A DNA stretch of 5,080 bases from an uncultured Bacillota bacterium (GTDB lineage Bacteria; Bacillota; Clostridia; Peptostreptococcales; Anaerovoracaceae), in NCBI GenBank assembly GCA_946408315.1, contig CAMJRV010000227.1, positions 1 through 5,080 on the forward strand, in the 5' to 3' direction. A program made the translations under genes and the position numbers. Each line of letters opens with the position of its first letter. Positions within the stretch are counted from its first letter, which is position 1. Positions 1-5,080 of the stretch are shown here, one piece after another. The notes beneath the pieces are model-generated. The model ran no database searches, was not told where the DNA came from, and was given only the letters and a program-made list of their open reading frames with translations.

Positions 1-9
1 TGGCTGATT

Positions 10-594
10 TCAGGGTCTGAAAAGATTGATGACAGCCTCTAAATTCGGTATTACATTACAGTTGCTGTCCTTTTCAATAACATGGGTCATTTGGCCAAGC
101 AGATAGTGCCAATAGATATCTGCAAATTCTTCCGGATCACCGCTTTTAATTTGCCCTAACTCTTGTCCTCGCTTAAAAATCGGACCAAAATATTTCCTTC
201 CAAAATCGTTTTTGATCGGGTTTTTATCCGTGTTGGGATCAATCTCGCCTCTTACAAATACGGTTAGAAATACCCTTAGTGGGGGGAGATATCCGGTCTG
301 ATAAGGATTTGAAAGCAGTCTTTCACCGAAAACGCGGATCGATTCAATCGGCGAATCGAAATTTTCGATTTCATCCAGACACTTCTGCATGGCATCCGTA
401 TAGGCATAAAGGATATCGGCTTTCGTATCAAAATATCTGTAAATCAATCCTTTGCTGATCCCTGCCGCAGCAGAAATGTCATCCATTTTTGTATTGGTAT
501 AACCCAGAGTATCAAAGAGGGTTAGCGCGACATCTAAAATTTGCTCTTCTCTGGCTTGTTGAATTTTTAACCTTTTTTCAATAGACATTACCAT
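10..594 (-). CDS. TetR/AcrR-family transcriptional regulator
   Basis: This 194-residue protein has the normal length and layout of a TetR-family repressor, a cytoplasmic dimer that binds a palindromic operator and lets go on binding a small ligand. The N-terminal DNA-binding domain spans about residues 14-62. Its helix-turn-helix is seen in MDDISAAAGISKGLIYRYF (37-55), followed by the usual DTKADIL start of helix 4. Residues from about 70 onward are the variable, mostly helical ligand and dimer domain, which gives no clue to the ligand. The ATG at 594 is preferred because AAAGGAG (complement of 604-610) lies 9 nt upstream; the in-frame ATG at 588 would be 15 nt away. The gene is divergent from the flavoenzyme gene at 760, with a palindrome between them, so local repression of that gene is inferred. 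Family call very sure; target likely; ligand unknown. Confidence 0.95.
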   Translation of the reverse strand: MVMSIEKRLKIQQAREEQILDVALTLFDTLGYTNTKMDDISAAAGISKGLIYRYFDTKADILYAYTDAMQKCLDEIENFDSPIESIRVFGERLLSNPYQTGYLPPLRVFLTVFVRGEIDPNTDKNPIKNDFGRKYFGPIFKRGQELGQIKSGDPEEFADIYWHYLLGQMTHVIEKDSNCNVIPNLEAVINLFRP

Positions 595-603
595 ATTAGA
601 AAA

Positions 604-610
604 CTCCTTT
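604..610 (-). promoter_or_regulatory. Ribosome binding site of the tetR gene
   Basis: AAAGGAG on the minus strand lies 9 nt before the ATG at 594-592. It favours that codon over the second in-frame ATG two codons later. Confidence 0.85.
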
Positions 611-618
611 ATCGAAAA

Positions 619-647
619 ATTATATCAATAAAAGGCCGGAAAGTAAA
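619..647 (-). promoter_or_regulatory. Probable tetR promoter (extended -10)
   Basis: On the minus strand, TGATATAAT (complement of 619-627) is a perfect -10 box with an extended TGn element. TTTACT (complement of 642-647) sits 17 bp upstream as a 4-of-6 match to the -35 consensus. Transcription would begin near 612, leaving a leader of about 18 nt that carries the ribosome binding site. A second perfect TATAAT occurs at the complement of 674-679 but has no good -35 at the right distance, so it is ranked lower. The preferred promoter lies some 50 bp from the palindrome at 695-712, so autoregulation is possible but not obvious. Assignment is by consensus only. Confidence 0.65.
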
Positions 648-694
648 GAAAAGATAAGAATGACCCTATATTCATTATAGACTTTAAATCCATC

Positions 695-712
695 ATTGAC
701 TCATTAGTCAAT
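695..712. promoter_or_regulatory. Probable TetR operator palindrome
   Basis: ATTGACTCATTAGTCAAT is an inverted repeat with 7-bp perfect arms (ATTGACT / AGTCAAT) around a CATT centre. It contains the -35 hexamer of the rightward promoter (696-701), so a bound dimer would block RNA polymerase. Size and symmetry fit a TetR dimer, and the cognate gene is divergent and adjacent. Binding itself is inferred. Confidence 0.75.
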
Positions 713-724
713 TAACATTATAAT
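696..724 (+). promoter_or_regulatory. Sigma-A promoter of the flavoenzyme gene
   Basis: TTGACT at 696-701 (5 of 6 to the -35 consensus) and a perfect TATAAT at 719-724 are separated by exactly 17 bp. Transcription should start near 731, giving a leader of about 29 nt before the ATG at 760. That start site also argues against translation from the upstream in-frame ATG at 736, which would lie only about 5 nt from the mRNA end. The -35 box is inside the palindrome at 695-712, which predicts a strong promoter held off by repression. Confidence 0.85.
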
Positions 725-744
725 AAAAATAACCCATGAAAAAT

Positions 745-752
745 GAGAGGAG
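745..752 (+). promoter_or_regulatory. Ribosome binding site deciding the flavoenzyme start
   Basis: GAGAGGAG ends 7 nt before the ATG at 760. The alternative in-frame ATG at 736 has no such site, and the eight extra residues it would add (MKNERSCI) are encoded across the ribosome binding site itself. Confidence 0.9.
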
Positions 753-759
753 TTGCATT

Positions 760-2676
760 ATGTTAGAGAATCTATTCAGCCCGTTTACCCTGAAAGGGAA
801 AACAGTGAAAAATCGCTGTGCGGTATCTGCGATGGTGACGAATTACTGCACAGAGGATGGAAAAGCTACAGAGCGTTATATTGCCTACCACGAAGCGAAG
901 GCAAAGGGCGGCTTTGGCCTTATCATAACCGAGGACTATGTTGTTGAGCCCACGGGAAAAGGCTTCAGCAACGTAGCCGGCTTATGGTGCGATGAACAGA
1001 TTGAGAGTCACAGCGAGCTTCCAAAGAGAGTACATCAATATGGAACTACGATTTTAGCCCAAATTTATCACTGCGGACGGCAGACCAGCAAAGCCGTGAT
1101 CGGATGTATGCCGTATGCGCCGACGGCAATCCCATGTCCGTTCAGTCCCGATATGCCGGTTGAACTCACGGTTGAGAAGATTGAACAATTTATTGAGGAT
1201 TTCGGTGACTGTGCATTGCGGGCCAAGAAGTGCGGGTTTGATGGAGTGGAAATTCATGGAGGTCACGGTTACCTGATTGCGCAATTCATGTCTCCTTATT
1301 CCAATAAGAGAACCGACCAGTACGGAGGGGATCTCGCAAATCGTCTGCGTTTTCCAGTAGAGATCGTTAAGAACATACGTAAAAAATGCGGGGATGATTT
1401 TATGATCGGCTTCCGGATTTCTGCCGATGAATTCATCGACGGCGGAAGAACTCTGGAAGATACAAAAGTAATCGTACCGATTTTGGAGCAGGCAGGCATC
1501 GATCTCATTCATGTTTCCGCCGGCTGCTATGCCTCCTGTGATACGATCGTTCCGCCGTCTTACGTAAAGCATGCGTGGATTGCGGATTTCGCCAAAGAAG
1601 TGAAGGAAATCTGCAGTATTCCGGTGATCACAGTCGGACGTGTGAATGATCCGAGAATCGCGGACAGTGTAATCCGCTCGGGAAAAGCGGATTTTGTCGC
1701 GATGGGGCGCGCCTCCTTAGTTGACCCTGAAATGCCGAATAAAGCGAAAGAGGGCAGATTTGAAGATATTAGACATTGCATCGGCTGCAATTACGGATGT
1801 CTTGGAATTCTGTTTGCCGACCAGCCGATTAAGTGTGTTTTGAATCCAACACTTGGAAATGAAACGGATTGCGAAATTCAAAAAACGGAGAACCCCAAAA
1901 AAGTTGCGGTAATCGGCGCCGGACCTGCCGGCCTGGAAGCGGCGATTGTGGCCGCAACAGCAGGGCACCATGTGACGGTATATGAAAAGTCTAAGTATGC
2001 GGGCGGCCAATTCAGACTTGCTGCAGTACCTCCCTGCAAGGGAGAAATCGTCGATTTCATTAACTGGCAGGTTACCCAACTCAAAAAGCTTGGCGTAGAA
2101 ATCAAATATGACGTGGAAATTACGGCTGACTTTATGAAGGAGAATCCTGCCGATCGTGTCATCGTGGCGACAGGCGCAACGCCGGTTCTTCCTCCGATCA
2201 AAGGAAGTGATCTTCCGCATGTCGTGACGGCCAACGACGTTTTATCCGGCAGGAAGAATGTGGGCTATAATATCGTTGTGATTGGCGGTGGTCAGGTTGG
2301 CGCGGAAACGGCAAATCATTTGAGCGTACAGTTGAAAAACGTAACTCTGGTTGAAATGCTGGCCGACATCGCGGCGGATGAAGCGCTGGCGCCAAAATGG
2401 CATCTCATGCGGTCCCTTGAAAAGAATAAAGTAAACGTTCTTACCAGCACAACCGTGAAAGAGATCACTCCTGAGGTGGTCAAGGTCTCCGGTAAGGTTG
2501 ATCAGGAGATTCCCGCCGATACGGTGGTGATTGCCGTAGGGTCAAAACCGGATAATCTTCTCGCACAGGAGCTTAAAGCAGCGGGCTTTGATGTGAATGT
2601 GATCGGAGATGCATCCAAAATAGGAATTGTTATGGATGCGACAAGCCAAGGTTACGAAGCAGGTCGCAGCATCTGA
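760..2676 (+). CDS. Old Yellow Enzyme-type NAD(P)H:flavin oxidoreductase (FMN, 4Fe-4S, FAD), enoate reductase-like
   Basis: The 638-residue protein has the three-part layout of 2,4-dienoyl-CoA reductase, clostridial 2-enoate reductase and BaiCD/BaiH enzymes, which reduce activated C=C bonds. Electrons run from NAD(P)H through FAD and a 4Fe-4S cluster to FMN. Residues 1-330 form the FMN TIM barrel, with AQIYHCGRQ (100-108), the HxxHxY active-site motif at H166, H169 and Y171, and the MGR phosphate loop (315-317). Cysteines C340, C343, C347 and C359 (Cx2Cx3Cx11C) fit the cluster ligands. The FAD fold follows (GAGPAG, 386-391), then the NAD(P)H Rossmann motif GGGQVGAE (509-516) and a late VIGDAS (614-619) of the FAD site. 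There is no signal peptide, so it is cytoplasmic. ATG 760 is chosen from the ribosome binding site; family members also begin at MLxxLFSPF. Length is normal and no key residue is missing. It is a single-gene unit, probably repressed by the divergent TetR. Architecture certain; substrate (enoate, dienoyl-CoA, steroid or other enone) not decidable here. Confidence 0.96.
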   Translation: MLENLFSPFTLKGKTVKNRCAVSAMVTNYCTEDGKATERYIAYHEAKAKGGFGLIITEDYVVEPTGKGFSNVAGLWCDEQIESHSELPKRVHQYGTTILAQIYHCGRQTSKAVIGCMPYAPTAIPCPFSPDMPVELTVEKIEQFIEDFGDCALRAKKCGFDGVEIHGGHGYLIAQFMSPYSNKRTDQYGGDLANRLRFPVEIVKNIRKKCGDDFMIGFRISADEFIDGGRTLEDTKVIVPILEQAGIDLIHVSAGCYASCDTIVPPSYVKHAWIADFAKEVKEICSIPVITVGRVNDPRIADSVIRSGKADFVAMGRASLVDPEMPNKAKEGRFEDIRHCIGCNYGCLGILFADQPIKCVLNPTLGNETDCEIQKTENPKKVAVIGAGPAGLEAAIVAATAGHHVTVYEKSKYAGGQFRLAAVPPCKGEIVDFINWQVTQLKKLGVEIKYDVEITADFMKENPADRVIVATGATPVLPPIKGSDLPHVVTANDVLSGRKNVGYNIVVIGGGQVGAETANHLSVQLKNVTLVEMLADIAADEALAPKWHLMRSLEKNKVNVLTSTTVKEITPEVVKVSGKVDQEIPADTVVIAVGSKPDNLLAQELKAAGFDVNVIGDASKIGIVMDATSQGYEAGRSI

Positions 2677-2706
2677 TCGTATCTTTTATATTTTTTAGCT
2701 CTTTAT

Positions 2707-2741
2707 AAATCGGTATAGACCTATTAAGTCTATACCGGTTT
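2707..2741. terminator. Strong hairpin, probable terminator of the flavoenzyme gene
   Basis: CGGTATAGAC (2711-2720) and GTCTATACCG (2728-2737) form a perfect 10-bp stem with a 7-nt loop. It lies 34 bp after the flavoenzyme stop codon. Flanking AAAT and GTTT can extend the stem by a U-G and three A-U pairs. The run of T after it is short and broken, so termination may be partial. No gene converges on it from the right. Confidence 0.75.
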
Positions 2742-2746
2742 ATTCT

Positions 2747-2857
2747 GTGTCAAATTCTATTTATAAAGTTGCGAGCAATTTTCATATCAGCCAGTCGGCG
2801 GCAGCATTCCGAAGGATTAAAAAATATTTGGGCGAAGAATTGGATATTGATAAATAA
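2747..2857 (+). pseudogene. Possible remnant of a helix-turn-helix regulator
   Basis: The frame ending at the TAA at 2855-2857 encodes a stretch that looks like a regulator DNA-binding helix pair: KVASNFHISQS (2765-2797) followed by FRRIKKYLGEELDI (2807-2848). The pattern VAxxFHISxS followed by an RxxKKYxGE-like helix recalls the second helix-turn-helix of AraC-family proteins. The HISQSAxSRRIKK pattern of LysR proteins is also close. In either alignment about one residue is extra between the two helices. There is no ATG; only a GTG at 2747 with no clear ribosome binding site. It is therefore more likely a decayed C-terminal or N-terminal scrap than a working gene. A terminator-like hairpin follows directly at the stop codon, as expected for the old end of a gene. 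Resemblance judged by eye; moderate to low confidence. Confidence 0.4.
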
Positions 2858-2878
2858 GGCGGGTTTGCCAGCCTTTTT
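2856..2878 (+). terminator. Rho-independent terminator
   Basis: AAGGC (2856-2860) pairs with GCCTT (2871-2875). Two further G-C pairs (GG with CC, one bulged A) close a small loop, and TTTTT follows at 2874-2878. It overlaps the stop codon of the regulator-like remnant. It may be the relic terminator of that gene and a second stop for read-through from the flavoenzyme. Confidence 0.6.
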
Positions 2879-2893
2879 CTATGGGAATATTAT
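2865..2893 (+). promoter_or_regulatory. Candidate distal promoter of the DUF255 gene
   Basis: TTGCCA (2865-2870) and TATTAT (2888-2893) each match the sigma-A hexamers at 5 of 6 positions and are 17 bp apart. The -35 box lies within the terminator hairpin. Transcription would start near 2900, giving a leader of roughly 125 nt. Consensus match only; in such AT-rich DNA chance matches are common. Confidence 0.45.
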
Positions 2894-2914
2894 TACTATA
2901 ATATCGTAAAATAC

Positions 2915-2954
2915 TCATATTATGATATTCAATTTGTCATATTATTTGTCATAT
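2915..2954. repeat. Short TCATAT repeats and palindrome upstream of the DUF255 gene
   Basis: TTTGTCATAT occurs twice, at 2933-2942 and 2945-2954, with a 12-bp period. A third TCATATTA lies at 2915-2922, where TCATATTATGA (2915-2925) is a perfect odd palindrome. Such phased copies in front of a gene can be regulator sites, but the DNA is very AT-rich and chance remains plausible. Confidence 0.35.
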
Positions 2955-2997
2955 CGCTATCGCCATGTTGAAGAATCAACTAAAGTATGGCATGTTA

Positions 2998-3006
2998 TGT
3001 TATGAT
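2998..3006 (+). promoter_or_regulatory. Candidate proximal extended -10 promoter of the DUF255 gene
   Basis: TGTTATGAT holds a TGn element and a 5-of-6 -10 box, with no recognisable -35. Transcription would start near 3013, only about 14 nt before the ATG and just before the ribosome binding site, an unusually short leader. It is listed as an alternative to the distal candidate at 2865-2893. Confidence 0.3.
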
Positions 3007-3014
3007 GCCAAATG

Positions 3015-3020
3015 AGAGGA
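3015..3020 (+). promoter_or_regulatory. Ribosome binding site deciding the DUF255 protein start
   Basis: AGAGGA ends 6 nt before the ATG at 3027. The in-frame ATG at 3012 directly abuts this site and has none of its own, so the five extra residues MRGII are not part of the likely protein. Confidence 0.85.
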
Positions 3021-3026
3021 ATAATT

Positions 3027-4874
3027 ATGAATGAGAATTGCAATCCAAATCGTTTAATAAATGAAAGATCGCCCTATTTATTACAGCATGCATATAACCC
3101 CGTGGACTGGTTCCCCTGGGGAGAGGAAGCCTTTGCAAAAGCAAAAGCCGAAGATAAACCGATTTTTCTTTCTATAGGCTATTCCACCTGCCACTGGTGC
3201 CACGTCATGGCCCATGAATCCTTTGAGGATGAAGAGGTTGCCGCCGTGCTAAACCGGGATTACGTATCTATCAAGGTGGATAAAGAGGAGAGACCGGATA
3301 TCGACGCGGTATATATGGCGGTCTGCCAGGGTTTTACGGGAAGCGGCGGGTGGCCTTTGACCATCATTATGACGCCGGAACAGAAGCCGTTCTTTGCCGG
3401 GACCTATTTCCCGAGGCAGAAGCGGTACAATGTGCCGGGAATCATCGATCTCCTGGACGCGGTATCGAAGGAATGGACCGACAATCGGGAATCGCTGCTG
3501 AAAACCGGGGATAAGATCGTAAATGTCCTGCGGGACAGGTCCCGAAAGCAGGGGAAGAATGCCGATGCGAGAGCGGGTAAAGAGGCCGGATCGGATATGA
3601 AAAAGGATCTGCTCAAAGCTGCCTGGAATACGCTCTGTCAGGGCTTTGACAACTGGTACGGAGGCTTCGGCAGCAGCCCGAAATTTCCGATGCCTCATAA
3701 CCTGATGTTCCTGCTTCGCTATCATAAATTTGAAAAGGAAGGGCACGCGCTGGAAATGGTCGAAAAGACCTTACAGCAGATGTACCGGGGCGGAATTTTC
3801 GATCATATCGGCTACGGGTTTTCCCGGTATTCGACGGACGATAAATGGCTGGCTCCTCATTTTGAGAAAATGCTCTATGATAACGCTCTGCTCGTGATGG
3901 TTTACCTGGAAGCGTACCAGATCACGGAAAATGAGCTCTACAAATCGGTGGCGATGAAGACACTGAGCTATGTCATCCGGGAAATGACGGGAGAGGAAGG
4001 AGGCTTTTATTCGGCTCAGGACGCCGACAGCGAGGGAGAGGAAGGCAAGTATTATCTGTTTTCTCCGGAAGAAATCCTTTCGCTTCTGGGAGAGGCGGAC
4101 GGATCTCTTTTCAATGAATTTTTTGACGTCACGGGGCCGGGCAACTTTGAAGGCAGGAATATTCCAAACCTCATCAAGACGAAGGATTATGAGCCGATCC
4201 CGGACCGGATCAGAAAACGGCTTCCGGAGGTCTACGACTACAGGCTGAAGCGGATGGAGCTCCATAAGGACGACAAGCGTCTCACATCCTGGAACTCCCT
4301 TATGATCGTCGCGTTTGCAAAGGCATACAAGGCGCTTGGGGAAGAAAAATATCTGAATATCGCCGAGAAGGCCGCCGCTTTTCTTTCCGACACGATGACG
4401 AGGGAAAACGGCAGGCTGCATGTCAGCTTTCGGGACGGAACGGCTTCCGGAACCGGGACTCTCGATGACTATGCCTTTTTAATCTGGGCGCTGCTGGAAT
4501 TGTATGAGGCCGGTATGGATATCGCCTATCTTGAGCAGGCAAGAGGGCTTTGCCGCCTGATGACGGAAGGCTTCTGGGATGAAGAGGGAAGCGGGTTCTT
4601 TTTGACGGATAAAGACGCGGAGTCTTTGATCTATCGGCCCAAGGAAACCTATGACGGCGCGATACCATCCGGGAACTCTATCGCGGGATATGTGCTGCTC
4701 AAGCTCGCCAAGCTGACAGGAATAGAGGAGTACCGGGAGCTGGGACTGAAACAGCTATCCTTCCTTTCGGAGCATGCCGGCGCTTATCCTGCGGGATATT
4801 GCTTTGCCATGATGGCGATTATGATGGAGGTGTATCCAGAAAGCTTTCTGTGTGAAAACGGAGTCTGCTCGTAG
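3027..4874 (+). CDS. DUF255 / YyaL / SPATA20-family thioredoxin-domain protein, shortened C-terminus
   Basis: This 615-residue cytoplasmic protein belongs to the conserved family that includes Bacillus YyaL and mammalian SPATA20. Its biochemical role is not established. Residues 1-160 are the thioredoxin-like domain, with the hallmark STCHWCHVM (C55 and C58) and the GGWP loop (107-110) before the cis-Pro-type strand. From about 190 onward comes the (alpha/alpha) barrel resembling sugar epimerases and glycosidases. Its conserved blocks are [10 protein letters not shown] (212-221), [13 protein letters not shown] (275-287), [15 protein letters not shown] (331-345), [13 protein letters not shown] (414-426), LDDYAF (479-484) and PSGNS (547-551). 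No signal peptide or membrane segment is seen. Relatives usually run to about 650-690 residues. Here the end goes straight from the MEVYPES region (600-606) to FLCENGVCS, which resembles the family's terminal Cx4C tail, so an internal arm of roughly 60-70 residues seems lost. Family certain; deletion likely; whether it functions is unknown. Confidence 0.95.
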   Translation: MNENCNPNRLINERSPYLLQHAYNPVDWFPWGEEAFAKAKAEDKPIFLSIGYSTCHWCHVMAHESFEDEEVAAVLNRDYVSIKVDKEERPDIDAVYMAVCQGFTGSGGWPLTIIMTPEQKPFFAGTYFPRQKRYNVPGIIDLLDAVSKEWTDNRESLLKTGDKIVNVLRDRSRKQGKNADARAGKEAGSDMKKDLLKAAWNTLCQGFDNWYGGFGSSPKFPMPHNLMFLLRYHKFEKEGHALEMVEKTLQQMYRGGIFDHIGYGFSRYSTDDKWLAPHFEKMLYDNALLVMVYLEAYQITENELYKSVAMKTLSYVIREMTGEEGGFYSAQDADSEGEEGKYYLFSPEEILSLLGEADGSLFNEFFDVTGPGNFEGRNIPNLIKTKDYEPIPDRIRKRLPEVYDYRLKRMELHKDDKRLTSWNSLMIVAFAKAYKALGEEKYLNIAEKAAAFLSDTMTRENGRLHVSFRDGTASGTGTLDDYAFLIWALLELYEAGMDIAYLEQARGLCRLMTEGFWDEEGSGFFLTDKDAESLIYRPKETYDGAIPSGNSIAGYVLLKLAKLTGIEEYRELGLKQLSFLSEHAGAYPAGYCFAMMAIMMEVYPESFLCENGVCS

Positions 4875-4926
4875 TTTTTTTCAGGAACATGGTTTAATTT
4901 CATCCGGGGATAGGTATCAATAGGGC

Positions 4927-4932
4927 AGGTGA
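4927..4932 (+). promoter_or_regulatory. Ribosome binding site of the DUF1294 gene
   Basis: AGGTGA ends 5 nt before the ATG at 4938 and supports that start. I see no hairpin terminator and no good promoter in the 63 bp after the DUF255 stop codon, so co-transcription is likely. Confidence 0.75.
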
Positions 4933-4937
4933 AGTTT

Positions 4938-5080
4938 ATGAAAGAATTGTTACTTGTACTAGCCATCTGGAATCTCGTCACTTTCGCTCTGATGGCAGCG
5001 GATAAATATAAGGCGGCTCGCGGAAAATGGCGGATCAGCGAATCCGCTTTGCTGACCGCAGCTTTTGCAATGGGAGGAAT
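4938..5080 (+). CDS. DUF1294 family membrane protein, partial (cut by the window end)
   Basis: Forty-seven codons are visible before the window ends. The start is hydrophobic (MKELLLVLAIWNLVTFALM), a first membrane segment. It is followed by the family signature of a short polar loop with ADKYKA and then RISESALLTAAFAMGG, the pattern (D-K-x-x-A ... R-I-x-E-x-x-L) that marks DUF1294 proteins. Full members are small, around 90 residues, with two or three membrane segments and no known function. It lies 63 bp downstream of the DUF255 gene in the same direction with no clear terminator between, so it is probably the next gene of that transcript. The family call is made on these motifs; the missing C-terminal half cannot be checked. 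Confidence 0.88.
   Translation, partial: MKELLLVLAIWNLVTFALMAADKYKAARGKWRISESALLTAAFAMGG

Noticed and set aside
666..680. CTATA-TTCAT-TATAG inverted repeat as a second operator
   Set aside because: Arms are only 5 bp in AT-rich DNA, and it coincides with a TATAAT on the minus strand, so the symmetry is weak evidence.
736..759. In-frame ATG at 736 as the flavoenzyme start
   Set aside because: It has no ribosome binding site, would lie about 5 nt from the predicted transcript start, and adds residues foreign to the family; ATG 760 has GAGAGGAG at 7 nt.
743..766. Seven-codon upstream reading frame overlapping the flavoenzyme start (MRGVALC)
   Set aside because: No ribosome binding site precedes it and it uses the flavoenzyme's own binding site as coding sequence; most likely chance.
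1054..1572. Long antisense open frame within the flavoenzyme gene
   Set aside because: The translation has no recognisable domain and is rich in Arg and Ile; the opposite strand encodes a fully motif-supported enzyme.
2933..2954. Start of a CRISPR-like repeat array
   Set aside because: Only two 10-bp copies with a 2-bp gap; no spacers and no cas genes.
741..3020. Shared AAATGAGAGGA at 741-751 and 3010-3020 as a duplicated element
   Set aside because: The identity is 11 bp centred on the ribosome binding site and stops on both sides; common constraint explains it.
3012..3026. In-frame ATG at 3012 as the DUF255 protein start
   Set aside because: The ribosome binding site lies downstream of it and correctly spaced for ATG 3027.
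3771..4421. 216-codon antisense open frame within the DUF255 gene
   Set aside because: It is a shadow of the conserved barrel blocks on the plus strand, with no family features of its own.
4784..4981. Antisense open frame across the DUF255 end and DUF1294 start
   Set aside because: It overlaps two supported plus-strand genes and resembles no known protein.

Overview
The window looks like a piece of a low-to-mid-GC anaerobic Firmicute chromosome, most likely a Clostridia member. This rests on AT-rich intergenic DNA with near-consensus sigma-A promoters, strong AGGAG-type ribosome binding sites, a clostridial-type Fe-S/FMN/FAD enoate-reductase-like enzyme, and protein family composition. No species can be named from the sequence alone.

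Layout, left to right. (1) A TetR-family repressor gene on the minus strand (10-594). (2) A 165-bp divergent control region (595-759). It holds a very good promoter for the rightward gene (TTGACT, 17 bp, TATAAT) whose -35 box lies inside an 18-bp palindrome, a likely TetR operator. It also holds a separate extended -10 promoter for tetR. (3) A 638-residue Old Yellow Enzyme-type flavoprotein (760-2676) of the 2,4-dienoyl-CoA reductase / 2-enoate reductase / BaiCD-BaiH architecture: FMN barrel, 4Fe-4S cluster, then FAD/NAD(P)H domain. It ends at a strong hairpin. (4) A 350-bp AT-rich gap (2677-3026) with that hairpin, a short open stretch resembling a helix-turn-helix regulator remnant, a second terminator, and promoter-like and repeated motifs. 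(5) A DUF255 / YyaL / SPATA20-type protein (3027-4874), a thioredoxin-like domain fused to an (alpha/alpha) barrel. Its C-terminal region appears shortened by an internal deletion that keeps the terminal Cys pair. (6) The first 47 codons of a DUF1294 membrane protein (4938 to the window edge), probably co-transcribed with the DUF255 gene.

How they work together: the TetR protein and the flavoenzyme form a classic divergent regulator/target pair. The likely logic is that an unsaturated or electrophilic substrate, or a related ligand, releases the repressor and induces the reductase. The DUF255 and DUF1294 genes form a separate unit with no evident tie to the first pair. I found no RNA genes, CRISPR arrays, insertion sequences or phage genes. 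The window is mostly ordinary. The items most worth a second look are the palindrome over the promoter, the deleted C-terminal arm of the DUF255 protein, and the regulator-like remnant in the gap.
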